The notes below the pieces were generated by a model. It was not told the origin of the DNA and made no database searches. It worked only from the letters and a program-made list of their open reading frames with translations. A stretch of DNA of 64,000 nt from Alphaproteobacteria bacterium (GTDB lineage: Bacteria > Planctomycetota > Phycisphaerae > UBA1845): contig JANQQE010000021.1 in assembly GCA_028285105.1 (NCBI GenBank), positions 248,001 to 312,000 of the forward strand, in the 5' to 3' direction. Shown here piece by piece: positions 42,971 through 52,903 of the stretch. A program made the translations under genes and the position numbers. Each line of letters starts with the position of its first letter. The first letter of the stretch is position 1.

Positions 42971-44515
42971 TGTTGGAACGTGTTCTTTTGGCGCTGCGGC
43001 ATCATTGTCGAACGTAACATTGAAGATCGGCTGATCCATTGTGCTGACGGCGCGAGTCCGAATCGAATCACGCCAAGCCACCGCCATACGAAGCAAGCCC
43101 ACACCCGATGCAGCGCCGACGACAGCCAACAAGATGTCTGTCGTTGCCGGCGTTCGACCCGGTATGAAGATTTGCAGCAACTCAAGCACGGCAATCATCG
43201 CACCCATACCGAATATGGCCCGTTTGATGCTGCCCATGTTGCTTGCAAACTCGCCACGATTTCGCCATGTCGTCCAGATCGCCGTCAACAAAGTCAATCG
43301 GAACAACTTGGCGAGAATGTCCTCCACTGCAAGCGGAAGTCGCGCGGTCTGATAGGACCGAAAAGGCAGCAACTCAACTTCGCCAAGTTGGGCGCGAACG
43401 TGCGCCTCATCGAATGCAAAATCGAACGGTGCAACTTCACGGGCGACAACGACAACAAGCAAAGCCAAACACGAGACCTTCAGCAGCCGCTCCCGCCCGA
43501 AAGCCAAATCTTGCGAGCGACACTGAACCTGTGCCCACATGATTGCAGATCGATCGGCGAACAGAATTCCAAGAGATGCTCCGACCAACGCCATTAAAAT
43601 GTCAGTCGTATCGAATGAACGCGACAACACAAACAGTTGCGCTCCAGACGAAAACAAAGCCAGCATCAAACACGATTGCAATGTCCAAAGCGCTCGCCGA
43701 CGCCCCACGACATGGCAATGGTTCCTTAGATAATGACAGATCAACATTGCCAACAAGCCATACCCGCCAACCGTAGCGACATGATCGATGTTTCGCTGCC
43801 AGCGATCGGTACTGCGGCGCGTTTCGGAACGCCCGTCCACGTCGCCGCGGATGTTGGTGATCGTCGGACTCAGACGCGCGTCGTTGGCAAATGGGACAAG
43901 GTGCGATTCACTCACGGATCGGTAAACAAGATTCGGCGCAAACGTCACATCGAATGGCGATACGGCAAACAAAAACAACAGAACTGCACAAAATTGGGCA
44001 AGAACCGCAGACGGACGCTCAACCACGCTCTCGCGCCACCGGCGACTGACCGACCACAGCATATCCTTGAACACAAAGCCAGCCGACCGCATCACTGAAA
44101 CCAAGACAACGCCAGCAAGTCCACCCAACAGATTCGCGCCAAAGTCAGCCGCCGACGCCACCCGCTTGATCGAAAGCAATTGAGAGACTTCGATTCCATA
44201 CGTCATCGCCGTACACGCGAGCATGCTGACGATAAGCGAGAGACTTGGCCACCATCCGCGTTTCCATAACGTCGCTCGGATCAACCCCCCCAATGGAAAG
44301 AAGAGCGCCACGTTCGACGCGATGTCCGTCCAGTGTGACGGCTGAACGGGTAATCCGAACCACGATTGACCGATGAACGGCTTAACGCTCAGCGACAAAT
44401 CGAACGGTACAAGTCCGCCCCAAAGCACCACCAGCGCGTAGGCAGCCGTCACCAATTCCAGAATGTTTCGTCGAAGCCAGAGCAATTCACCACATCCATA
44501 ATTCTTTCGGGACAT
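42953..44515 (-). CDS. VanZ-like polytopic membrane protein (duplicated)
   Basis: A 520-residue protein with about 10-12 membrane helices. It holds two or three VanZ-like modules, each with a (G)xVPFD...-type start: LVVLWGGLVPFDLSLS, LFLFAVSPFDVTFAPN and REVAPFDFAFDEA, and a following DIxxNxxxxxPxG/GxxxGLL core (ASNVALFFPLGGLIRA). VanZ domains occur in teicoplanin resistance and in envelope proteins of unknown role. A basic, polar C-terminus follows. It may act with the neighbouring polysaccharide genes. Confidence 0.78.
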   Translation of the reverse strand: MSRKNYGCGELLWLRRNILELVTAAYALVVLWGGLVPFDLSLSVKPFIGQSWFGLPVQPSHWTDIASNVALFFPLGGLIRATLWKRGWWPSLSLIVSMLACTAMTYGIEVSQLLSIKRVASAADFGANLLGGLAGVVLVSVMRSAGFVFKDMLWSVSRRWRESVVERPSAVLAQFCAVLLFLFAVSPFDVTFAPNLVYRSVSESHLVPFANDARLSPTITNIRGDVDGRSETRRSTDRWQRNIDHVATVGGYGLLAMLICHYLRNHCHVVGRRRALWTLQSCLMLALFSSGAQLFVLSRSFDTTDILMALVGASLGILFADRSAIMWAQVQCRSQDLAFGRERLLKVSCLALLVVVVAREVAPFDFAFDEAHVRAQLGEVELLPFRSYQTARLPLAVEDILAKLFRLTLLTAIWTTWRNRGEFASNMGSIKRAIFGMGAMIAVLELLQIFIPGRTPATTDILLAVVGAASGVGLLRMAVAWRDSIRTRAVSTMDQPIFNVTFDNDAAAPKEHVPTSKDLA

Positions 44516-44684
44516 CCACCCAATGCGCAGACGCCATCCACGAATGCTATCGGGTCGTCCGTAGGATGGCTGTGCTTCAAAACGGCGGCTTCGATGCGGG
44601 GCACGTAACCGGCAAGTTATGGGGCAATGGCATGAATCCTCCGCACACCTTGCTGCCGATAACCAATCGCGTATCCTTCGCCGG

Positions 44685-45938
44685 ATGCAGAATCAGCAAA
44701 CAACTCTGGTGACGATCTGGCTCGTCATTCTTGGCATTCTTTACGTTGCGATGGCATCGATGCGCTTTGGTTGGGGGCTGCCGGACGCGGAAAAATCAAT
44801 CGCTCCTGCGCAATCAATGGAAGTGAATCGCACGATGGCTTCGCCAATTTTTGAAAACGAATTGAGTTCACTGCATGTGGTAATGGGAAGCACCGAAGCA
44901 ACTGATCAGAATCGATTCGGTGGTGTCTTCCGGTATCCGGTCTCTTTGATTCAAAGCGCTAAGGGTTGGTTCAGGGCGACACATCAGGATAGCGCAAGCG
45001 TGCGAATGTCGGCTCGAATGTACGTTGTGATCTGGGGATTCCTTGGCGTTGCGATGATGTTCGCCGTTGGCATGCAGCTTGGCGGAATCTGGACCGGCTT
45101 GCTTTCAGCAACATTGTACGTGTTGCTTCCGTTAGTCTTTGGCACTTCGCACGAAGGATCGCCGCGACTGCCATTGGCAGTGGCGACGCTGTGCGCCGTC
45201 TGGTTTGCGACGCAGGCATTGGATCGGCAGAAGTTTCGCAACTGGGCGATGCTGTTCGTTGCGTGCGGGGCGTGCATCGGCATGACGCTAACGGCGCTAC
45301 CCGTACTACTGCTAATCCCGGTTTCGCTCGGGCTGCACTGTCGCCATCAGCACTTCAGGCAAACACATGAACTTCCTACTTGTTCCAATCGACACGTGGA
45401 CTATCGCCCGGTGTTTCTGCGGGCGTCAGCGGGCGGGCTTTTAGTTGCGGTCCTCGTCTTCGCACTGACTAATCCATTGTCCGTTTACGGACTGATCACA
45501 CGGCAAAGCTCTTATGTGCTGAACTGTCCTCTTTCATTTTCAAACCTGGCAACTTTTCCCCAGCGTTTGCAGCCATTCGTTATGTTTACGGTTGAAGGCA
45601 CAACAATTCCCGTGGTCATCGCCGGAGTCATCGGAACGATCGCCGCGCTCTGTGCCAAACGACACATGATTATTCCACTCTTGGTTGCAGCCATGGTGTC
45701 CGGTATCGAGTTGCTGATTGCAGGTACCGACACCGATTCTGACGGGCGTTTTTCAATTTTCTATCAATTGGCTTTAGTCATTGGCGCCGCGTGGTTCATC
45801 GTCCAAGTCGCCAATCGTTATCGGGCGTTGGGAATTGTTCTTGCCATGGCACTCATCAGTTGGTGTGGTTTCCAATCAGCCGATGTCCTGCAATCGTTGG
45901 ACCACCCAGCCAAATCGATTATGGCATCGAATTCGTAG
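44685..45938 (+). CDS. Membrane protein resembling GT39-type dolichyl-phosphate mannosyltransferase
   Basis: A 417-residue polytopic protein with about 9-10 hydrophobic segments: MQNQQTTLVTIWLVILGILYVAMAS then FGWGLPDAEKS, and a periplasmic-looking loop. The topology and the GLLSATLYVLLPLVFGTSHEGSPRLPLAVATL segment resemble PMT/ArnT-type transferases that take sugars from polyprenyl phosphate, though the DxD-like acidic pair near the first loop is not conclusive. ATG 44685 is chosen; an ATG at 44619 adds 22 polar residues. Its end overlaps the convergent gene by 20 bases. Confidence 0.6.
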   Translation: MQNQQTTLVTIWLVILGILYVAMASMRFGWGLPDAEKSIAPAQSMEVNRTMASPIFENELSSLHVVMGSTEATDQNRFGGVFRYPVSLIQSAKGWFRATHQDSASVRMSARMYVVIWGFLGVAMMFAVGMQLGGIWTGLLSATLYVLLPLVFGTSHEGSPRLPLAVATLCAVWFATQALDRQKFRNWAMLFVACGACIGMTLTALPVLLLIPVSLGLHCRHQHFRQTHELPTCSNRHVDYRPVFLRASAGGLLVAVLVFALTNPLSVYGLITRQSSYVLNCPLSFSNLATFPQRLQPFVMFTVEGTTIPVVIAGVIGTIAALCAKRHMIIPLLVAAMVSGIELLIAGTDTDSDGRFSIFYQLALVIGAAWFIVQVANRYRALGIVLAMALISWCGFQSADVLQSLDHPAKSIMASNS

Positions 45939-48900
45939 TCGAATCATCAATGACATCGGGGAGCAACTCCGGATCGGCAGCATTCGGCTCAGTGGGTTGA
46001 CTTGTCCGATTGGGCAGTGTCGATGCATCCTGTGGAGCGGTCATTCCCAATTCCTGCTCAATCTGACTTCGCAACTGCACGATCACCCCACTACCCGGCA
46101 TTGCTTCGGAGGCTCGCAGCACGATGGCATAAATATCTTGCGGACTGCCACTCGTTTCGGCTGCCCTGCGAATCGAATCGACAACCCGATTCTCGCTGCC
46201 AACAAGGATCGAGATGTCAGCCGCAAGGAACCAATTCAGTGCCGACTCAGCGTCCAGTTCAATCGCTCGCTGACTCCATGCATTCAATCGATACGGGATT
46301 CGCTCATAGGCTCTGTCCAAGACGCTGTAAGACATTCTTGCGTAACGGTTCGCCACCACGGAATCCAACCGTTTCGCATCGGCATTGGGCATCTGCTCTT
46401 TCAGTCGGTCGCGCACGAATTCTTCATGGTTCGCGGCAAGGTGGTAGGCCATCATTCGGTCGCGCAACGCTGCAATCAATCTTCGACCTTCGCGAGATGG
46501 AGGAGAAAGCCGAAGCGACGACTCGGCGGTCTTGATTGCCGCATCCGGCGACTCAGGATTCGACTTAAACATCGCGTCTGCCAACTCCGCAAGACTGCCG
46601 GCATGGGCGAGCAATGGAACCCCGCGCTGGGCTTTAACCGACGCATTGTACAAAGTGACCGCGGCTTTCAAGTATGCTACCGATTCATCTTGTCTGCCTT
46701 GCACAAGGGCGCCCACCGCCCCCACCCGTAGAATCTCCGGAGACCAGGTTTCAAATCGCTTCGTCAAATCCACTTCACCATCAAGTCCAACCAGTTCTTG
46801 ATTGATTCGCTCGACAGCCTTCGCCGCCGTTTCCGAGTTCGACAACAAGACACCGACAGCATTCGCATATTCGCCGGTCACGATCCCGAATCGCAGCGGA
46901 CGTGCCAACACCTCAAGTGCGTCTTCGACGGCCAGACGACCGATCGATGCAATGACAAACTTGGTCGCCAACTCGGTCTCAAACGGCTGACGTTGAAGCT
47001 GAGCGCCCAGCGCGCCAGCTGCGTGAATCCCTTCTTGTGCAACATCTTCTTTGCGCCCATCCACTTCTGCAAAAACTGCCCGCAACGTTCGCAGTTTGAA
47101 ATCGAGCAAACCAACGCCCATCTCACTGGTCACAATCGACCGGATGAATTCAAGATCGGTCAAGGACTTGTCGAGCAGTGCCTGACACTTTTCGCGATCC
47201 GATTGAAGATGGAACACCAGACCGGGATCGACAGACTGACCGCTGCCCTGAATGCGAAGTCGCCGAATGTACTGAACCTGAAGTTGCTCGGCGATATAGA
47301 GTCGCGTCGCAACGCATTGAATCAACGCCACCAACTTTCGCTGAGGTCTCAGGCGATTGGCGTACGCGTCGTCAGCAAGCGATTCAGCCTTCTGCCAATC
47401 GCTGTCCCTAATCGCCTGGTTGACGTTGTATAGCGAGCGGGCAGCGACGAAATCCTGGCGCGACACTTCCATCGCACCGCAGCCCAAAACAATCGCAACG
47501 ATCGAAAGCCCAAGGCCCAGGAAGTGCCGCTTTGCAAGAAACTTCGGAACCGATGCAGGAAGCGGTCGAGCCAGCGCCCAAACCAAACCCAACACCGTAT
47601 AGAAAACAAACGGCAATCCGGCGATTTGCAGACCTACGCTGAAACATTCCTCTGCAATCAGCGCAGCAAGTGAGGCGCTAACTCCAATCAACATCCACCG
47701 CGGAACCGATTCGCCGATCTGGGGTATCGCGTTCGCGCCCCCATACACCGCCAGAAACAACGAACCGACCAGCAATACCAACCCGATGCCGCCGAGATCG
47801 CTTGCGGTTTCCAACCACTCGCTGTGTGCATGGCTGACCCTGTTCCCGAGCGCTTCGGGATCGGCAAGCACGTCCTGCGACGCCAGCCCATCCGCCCGCA
47901 ATGCATATCCGCCCAACCCATGTCCCTGAAGCGGTTTTTCGCCAAACAGCTCCATTGCATAATCCCATGAATACAGGCGAAAACGCATCGAAGCACTTCG
48001 ACCGGTCAGCGACGTGGTATCGAGCTGGTTGATATAAAAGATCGCGAAAACGGCAACACCAATCACCCCCATGGTTGCAGCCACGACCTTCACGTTGCGT
48101 CCACCCGCAAAAGCAGCCACCGCGAACACGCCGAGCCCCAAACCAATCTTCGGCCCCCGCGAATCGGTGAGATGGAATGCAACAGCCATCACCGCACACG
48201 CCAACAGGAACATGACGATGGTTGCGATGTTGCGCCCGCCGTTCTTGTCACGCGAAGCGGTAAACGCACGCCCGATGAAGGCAACCGCAACCACCATCCC
48301 GGGAATCAGACACGCCGCAAGAAACAGTGGATTACCGATCGGATACTGCGCACGCACGACCGAATTCCGCTCGTACCAATACCAGCAGGCGATGACGGCT
48401 GTGATGAACAGCACGCCAACCAGGCAGTAACCTGAAATCGCTGCCGCCCGCCGGTTCAAGCTGATCGCCAGCGCAATCGACCAGAGTACATGGATGGAAA
48501 GAACGATCGCCCCGCCCATCGCGAACGAGGGCGCATTCGACCAAAGCGTGGCTGCAAACGCCCACGCCACGTAGATTAACATCAACAGCTGCGATGCGAG
48601 AATCGGATCGATATGCTTCTTTCGAGGTTTGTCTTCATTCGCGGGCGACGTCTCGCTGGTTGCGCGATCATCCACTTCGATCACGGCATCGGTGTCGGCC
48701 TCCTCTTTGATACTGCGCACGCGAAACAGAATTCCGATGGCAGCCACAATGATGCCCAAGCCAGCAGCTGTCCCTGAAACGAGCGACTTGATCGCGATGC
48801 CATTGGGGGTCGGTTGGGCATATTGCAAATCGAGGATTTCAACGATCGCAAGCAGCAGCGAGTCGGACGGCCAAGCATTGGCACCGTCCGGTAGGACAAT

Positions 48901-49020
48901 GGCCTTGCCCCCACTCGTCAGCAAACAGTTGCCAGCCAGCGCAAACGCCAAGAGCGCCAGCATCACAATGTGAAGGGGCTTTAACTCGTTGGGATTAACG
49001 ATGCGAACCAGGCGCGTCAT
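45919..49020 (-). CDS. O-antigen ligase-like membrane protein with long helical/TPR C-terminus
   Basis: A 1033-residue protein. The first ~520 residues have about 12 membrane segments with the WzyC/WaaL features: a large periplasmic loop containing GHGLGGYALRADG and SHAHSEWLETASDLG (conserved His). Residues ~540-1000 are helical, TPR-like repeats (AESLADDAYANRLRPQRKL and later), ending in a Pro/Thr-rich tail. These ligases or polymerases join glycans to lipid carriers or proteins. Membrane-plus-TPR architecture is common in planctomycete relatives. It follows the adenosyltransferase on the same strand, by 46 bases. Confidence 0.82.
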   Translation of the reverse strand: MTRLVRIVNPNELKPLHIVMLALLAFALAGNCLLTSGGKAIVLPDGANAWPSDSLLLAIVEILDLQYAQPTPNGIAIKSLVSGTAAGLGIIVAAIGILFRVRSIKEEADTDAVIEVDDRATSETSPANEDKPRKKHIDPILASQLLMLIYVAWAFAATLWSNAPSFAMGGAIVLSIHVLWSIALAISLNRRAAAISGYCLVGVLFITAVIACWYWYERNSVVRAQYPIGNPLFLAACLIPGMVVAVAFIGRAFTASRDKNGGRNIATIVMFLLACAVMAVAFHLTDSRGPKIGLGLGVFAVAAFAGGRNVKVVAATMGVIGVAVFAIFYINQLDTTSLTGRSASMRFRLYSWDYAMELFGEKPLQGHGLGGYALRADGLASQDVLADPEALGNRVSHAHSEWLETASDLGGIGLVLLVGSLFLAVYGGANAIPQIGESVPRWMLIGVSASLAALIAEECFSVGLQIAGLPFVFYTVLGLVWALARPLPASVPKFLAKRHFLGLGLSIVAIVLGCGAMEVSRQDFVAARSLYNVNQAIRDSDWQKAESLADDAYANRLRPQRKLVALIQCVATRLYIAEQLQVQYIRRLRIQGSGQSVDPGLVFHLQSDREKCQALLDKSLTDLEFIRSIVTSEMGVGLLDFKLRTLRAVFAEVDGRKEDVAQEGIHAAGALGAQLQRQPFETELATKFVIASIGRLAVEDALEVLARPLRFGIVTGEYANAVGVLLSNSETAAKAVERINQELVGLDGEVDLTKRFETWSPEILRVGAVGALVQGRQDESVAYLKAAVTLYNASVKAQRGVPLLAHAGSLAELADAMFKSNPESPDAAIKTAESSLRLSPPSREGRRLIAALRDRMMAYHLAANHEEFVRDRLKEQMPNADAKRLDSVVANRYARMSYSVLDRAYERIPYRLNAWSQRAIELDAESALNWFLAADISILVGSENRVVDSIRRAAETSGSPQDIYAIVLRASEAMPGSGVIVQLRSQIEQELGMTAPQDASTLPNRTSQPTEPNAADPELLPDVIDDSTTNSMP

Positions 49021-49066
49021 AAAATCATTCTACGATTCATTGAGATGATACGGATGGCCATCGCCG

Positions 49067-49612
49067 TTACGATTTCGGGGCGACCCAGAGCACATTGGCA
49101 ACACCGCTGCGATGATTGGCACCAAGCGCGTAAGCGAACAACAAATCGCTGAGCCGATTCAAGTAAATGATCGCCGTCTTCGATACATCCGACTGGCTGG
49201 CAAGATTAACAACTTCGCGCTCCGCCCGCCGACAAACCGTCCTCGCCAAATGAAACCGAGCCGCCAACTCGCTGCCGCCCGGCAACACAAAATTCTTAAG
49301 CGGTTCAACTTCGGCCATCAACGCATCCAACTGCGCCTCAAGACGCGGTACCGAATCTTCGTTAAGCGCGAGCATCTGCTTCTCACCGTCGGGTGTCGCA
49401 AGTTCGGTCCCCAACACGAACAAATCGTCTTGAATCTGTTCAAGGCAGGCACGCCACTCAGGTTGATCGCAAGCCACAACCGCCAACCCGATCGCGGCAT
49501 TGAGTTCATCGACCTCGCCATAACACGCAACGCGGGCATGATCCTTCGCCACGCGCGAACCGCCAATCAAGCCGGTCTCGCCGCCATCGCCTGTCTTGGT
49601 ATAAATCTTCAT
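49067..49612 (-). CDS. Cob(I)alamin adenosyltransferase, PduO type
   Basis: A 181-residue ATP:cob(I)alamin adenosyltransferase making AdoCbl. The N-terminal KIYTKTGDGGETGLIGGSRVAKD is the ATP-binding signature, followed by ACYGEVDELNAAIG. The C-terminal RTVCRRAEREVV and YLNRLSDLLFAYA motifs complete the family pattern. ATG 49612 follows GAGGAA by five bases. It is separated by about 11.5 kb from the mutase genes but would supply their cofactor. Confidence 0.95.
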   Translation of the reverse strand: MKIYTKTGDGGETGLIGGSRVAKDHARVACYGEVDELNAAIGLAVVACDQPEWRACLEQIQDDLFVLGTELATPDGEKQMLALNEDSVPRLEAQLDALMAEVEPLKNFVLPGGSELAARFHLARTVCRRAEREVVNLASQSDVSKTAIIYLNRLSDLLFAYALGANHRSGVANVLWVAPKS

Positions 49613-49706
49613 CGATTTCCTCAGCAAACCGAATCAACAAGAAACGTGCCGCTGTTCTGAGAGCGGTGCATTTGTCCATTATATCGCGTCGTCGCAGCGA
49701 CGAAAC

Positions 49707-51620
49707 TCAACCATCCATCCCATCGCGCATCTGCCACCAACACAGCGAAAAGATCGCAAACAGCAGGTCCGTATACTCGCCACGAAACGCACAATGGTCG
49801 TCATAAATTCGCAGCACTTCCCCCGAATCAAATACGCCGAAACCGTCCAAACGTTCGCGCGTCACCGTGTCGAGGAACATCTCCCGCAACTCACTACGGA
49901 AAAACTCGCCAACCGGCACCTCAAACCCCATCTTGCCGCGGTCCAGAATCGCATCGGGCACAACCCCGCGATATGCATCGACCAGTATATTCTTGCGCAT
50001 CCCGCGCGACATCTTGTACCGAGCCGGTAATCCCAGCACATACTCAACCAACTCGTGATCCAGAAACGGCGTCCGCACTTCCAGCGAGTGATACATGCTA
50101 GCGATATCCACTTTGTGCAGCATGTCTGCCGGCAACGAATACTGTAGATCGAACGCGAGAATCTGGTTCATGTCGCCGCTGCGAATCCCTGCCGTCAAAT
50201 CCTGCATCGACTGATACGCATGCTTCAACGTCAAGTCGTCGACACCCTGCGACTTAATAATCGACATCGCATCGCGCGAAAGTATCTGCGACCATGCCAG
50301 ATGCCGAGCCTGCATCGATGCCGTCGATGCCCACAACAGCTTTCGCATCTGCCCCAAGCGCCGCCCGATGACCGAACGCTTCGATTTCGGCGCAAACTCC
50401 AGCATCGGTTCGATCACGCGCTTGCGAATCCATGCCGGGATCTGATCGTACACATGCAGCGAATCGTGCCCAAGGTATCGCCAATACCCACCAAACAATT
50501 CGTCGGCACCATCGCCCGAAAGACATACGGTGACATGCTTTCGTGCAAGACGCGACACCATCGATGTGGGAATCAGCGAACTGTCGAAAAACGGCTCACC
50601 CAAATGATCGAGCATCTCTGGTATCGTTTCGAGAACGTCCTTCGCAGTGACCGACAATTCGTGGTGATCGCTGTTGATGTGCTCGGCCATCTTGCGGGCG
50701 TAAGCGGTTTCGTCGTACGCCCGCTGTCCTTCGTACCCGACGGAAAACGTCGCGATCTTGCCGGGCGTGCATTCGGCTAAGTGGGTGGCGATGACAGAGG
50801 AATCGATTCCGCCCGAAAGAAACGCCCCGAGTGGTACGTCGGCATGACGGCGCTTAGCCACCGCGCGGAAGATTCTGCGATGCACGTTCTCGCATGCCGA
50901 ACCGTAATCCTCTGACCGGCTATTCAGCGACCCTCGAACCGGTTCATAATAACGCTGGGGGGCGCGAACGCCCTGCCGGTCAAACGCCAAATACGCACCC
51001 GGTGCGAGTCGGTGGGCATGACGGTATATCGAAGCATCTGGCGCCGTAAACCCGAATCGCACGTAGTGCAGCAGCGAATCGACATCGATCCGCCGATCCC
51101 AATCGCCCAACCCCCGAAGCGTCTGCGTCTCACTCGCAAAGTATGTGCGCGATCCGTCAGTAGCATAAACCACCGGCTTGATGCCGAATCGATCGCGGGC
51201 GAGGAAGCCATTGCCTGTTTCCCGGTCGAAAAAGCATAGCCCCCACATCCCATTAAGACGTTTCAGTGCATCAACGCCCCAAGTCGCGCACGCTGCGGCG
51301 ACGACTTCGGTATCCGTCTGTGTTCTTAAAGTATGACCCGCCGCCCGAAGTTCATCGCGCAGTTCGCGATGGTTGTAAACTTCGCCGTTGTAAACCAACA
51401 CCCAGCGATCATTGAAAACAAATGGTTGATGCCCTTGCGGAGTTGGATCGACAACGGCCAACCGAACCGCCGCAAGCCCGATGGTCACCGATCGATCGTC
51501 GCCCAACCAAGTTCCGGAATCGTCCGGACCGCGATGGCGCATCGTCGCACATGCCCGTTCTAAAACGGACGCGTCAATCGATCCACCCCCAAAATCAATG
51601 ATTCCGGAAATTCCGCACAT
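49707..51620 (-). CDS. asnB: Asparagine synthetase (glutamine-hydrolysing)
   Basis: A 637-residue class II synthetase. Cys2 (MCGISGIIDFG) is the glutaminase nucleophile; GEVYNHRELRDELRAAGH, FLARDRFGIKPV and the SGGIDSS P-loop (PLGAFLSGGIDSSVIA) plus CLSGDGADELFGGYWRY are the synthetase marks. C-terminal FLDHELVEYVLGLPARYKM fits AsnB-type exosortase-associated or capsule forms. It could be amidating asparagine or a cell-envelope sugar; near polysaccharide genes the second option is open. ATG is fixed by the need for Cys at position 2. Confidence 0.92.
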   Translation of the reverse strand: MCGISGIIDFGGGSIDASVLERACATMRHRGPDDSGTWLGDDRSVTIGLAAVRLAVVDPTPQGHQPFVFNDRWVLVYNGEVYNHRELRDELRAAGHTLRTQTDTEVVAAACATWGVDALKRLNGMWGLCFFDRETGNGFLARDRFGIKPVVYATDGSRTYFASETQTLRGLGDWDRRIDVDSLLHYVRFGFTAPDASIYRHAHRLAPGAYLAFDRQGVRAPQRYYEPVRGSLNSRSEDYGSACENVHRRIFRAVAKRRHADVPLGAFLSGGIDSSVIATHLAECTPGKIATFSVGYEGQRAYDETAYARKMAEHINSDHHELSVTAKDVLETIPEMLDHLGEPFFDSSLIPTSMVSRLARKHVTVCLSGDGADELFGGYWRYLGHDSLHVYDQIPAWIRKRVIEPMLEFAPKSKRSVIGRRLGQMRKLLWASTASMQARHLAWSQILSRDAMSIIKSQGVDDLTLKHAYQSMQDLTAGIRSGDMNQILAFDLQYSLPADMLHKVDIASMYHSLEVRTPFLDHELVEYVLGLPARYKMSRGMRKNILVDAYRGVVPDAILDRGKMGFEVPVGEFFRSELREMFLDTVTRERLDGFGVFDSGEVLRIYDDHCAFRGEYTDLLFAIFSLCWWQMRDGMDG

Positions 51621-51688
51621 ACACCAAGGGTAGCAGCCGCAAGAGAATTGATCGAGTTATTGGGCAGGCTTGCAAATAGTCATGCCGG

Positions 51689-52393
51689 CTAAGGCCCATA
51701 CTCCACACTTGGCACTGACTCGCCCATTTCGCGCAGCATCTCGACGACGTCGTGCTGACTCGGATTCAACGCCAGCGAACGATGCAGCGACTCGACAGCC
51801 AAGTCGTGGCGACCGGCATTGTGATGCAACATGCCGAGGCCCTTATGAACACTCGCATTGTCCGGCTCCATCGCCAAGGCCTGACGATAGTGCAAAAGCG
51901 CCGTATCCAGATCCCCCCGCTGTTCGTATTCGCTGGCAAGAAACACATACTGGTCAGCCGACGGCCCAACAAACGTCGCCGCCCACTTCGCAGAACGAAG
52001 AGCCTCGTCGGTCTGCCCCTTCAACTCCAGCGCCCGGTTCTTACCCATCAGTGCCGGCTTGAATCCCGGATGGGCATTGATCGCCCGGTCGTAGAAATCG
52101 ATCGCCCGGTCCAGATCGCGCTGGGCAGCCGCATGATTGCGGTCGGCCAGATGCCCCTTCGCCAGCATCACACAACACGCCGCAATGTCATGCAGATTCT
52201 CCGGATCCTCCGGGGACTTAAAATGCGCTTCATCAAACAAACGCTTCGCAGCCCCATACTGATCCTGGGCAAACTGATGCTGCCCCTCAATCCGCAGTTC
52301 CTTGTAAGTTGGACCGCAACCACCGAGGAACGTTAGACTAAGAACTGCCGTTGCAATTTGAAAGACGGTTCCACGCAAGGTGACGAGTTTCAT
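51689..52393 (-). CDS. TPR lipoprotein
   Basis: A 234-residue lipoprotein: MKLVTLRGTVFQIATAVLSLTFLGGC has lipobox LGGC. Residues ~35-220 form at least four TPR-like helical repeats (ENLHDIAACCVMLAKGHLAD, QYVFLASEYEQRGDLDTALLHYRQAL, SVHKGLGMLHHNAGRHDLAVESL). The ATG at 52393 is preceded by GGGGG; the frame extends to 52486 without a ribosome-binding site. It probably acts as an outer-membrane scaffold, partner unknown. Divergent from the LigD-type gene, with 72 bases between starts. Confidence 0.8.
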   Translation of the reverse strand: MKLVTLRGTVFQIATAVLSLTFLGGCGPTYKELRIEGQHQFAQDQYGAAKRLFDEAHFKSPEDPENLHDIAACCVMLAKGHLADRNHAAAQRDLDRAIDFYDRAINAHPGFKPALMGKNRALELKGQTDEALRSAKWAATFVGPSADQYVFLASEYEQRGDLDTALLHYRQALAMEPDNASVHKGLGMLHHNAGRHDLAVESLHRSLALNPSQHDVVEMLREMGESVPSVEYGP

Positions 52394-52465
52394 GAGATTG
52401 CCCCCAAAAACAAAACCGACGACCGACGGGCATGGGCTTCCGATCATCGGATACACGCATCTGCC

Positions 52466-52888
52466 ATGAATCAATCCAATGACCACACCGAATCCAAGCG
52501 CGTTCGTTTTGTTATCTTACACCACGCTCCCATACCCGGCGAGGATGAACAAGTTGGATTCAAAGAACACTGGGATTTTATGGTGGAAGACGGCAACGGT
52601 TTAGCCACATGGCAACTGTTTGAGAATCCGCTTGAGCAGCCACCCAGCACGATCCCGGCAAAACGCATCGGCCAACACCGCAAAGCCTACCTCGAATACG
52701 AAGGTCCGGTCAGCAAAGGTCGCGGAGAAGTACGAAAGATCGAATTCGGTTGGTGCAGCGTGCAGAGTGCGTCAACCACAGACTGGTCGATCGAACTTGA
52801 TGGCAAGGTGCTAGGCGGACAAATCGAGTTGCGTTGCAAAGGCGATACATTGTGGACATGGTCGACGGATACCAACTCGTTTGACTGA
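52466..52888 (+). CDS. Stand-alone LigD-type 3'-phosphoesterase domain protein
   Basis: A 140-residue protein matching the phosphoesterase module of bacterial NHEJ ligase LigD: RFVILHHAPIPGEDEQVGFKEHWDFMVE (the HH...HWDF metal and phosphate residues) and AYLEYEGPVSKGRGEVRKIEFG near the centre. LigD PE removes 3'-phosphates or ribonucleotides at DNA ends. No ligase, polymerase or Ku gene is near. ATG 52466 is used; the in-frame extension to 52358 overlaps the divergent lipoprotein start. Confidence 0.78.
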   Translation: MNQSNDHTESKRVRFVILHHAPIPGEDEQVGFKEHWDFMVEDGNGLATWQLFENPLEQPPSTIPAKRIGQHRKAYLEYEGPVSKGRGEVRKIEFGWCSVQSASTTDWSIELDGKVLGGQIELRCKGDTLWTWSTDTNSFD

Positions 52889-52903
52889 CAGATGTACTGA
52901 CGG

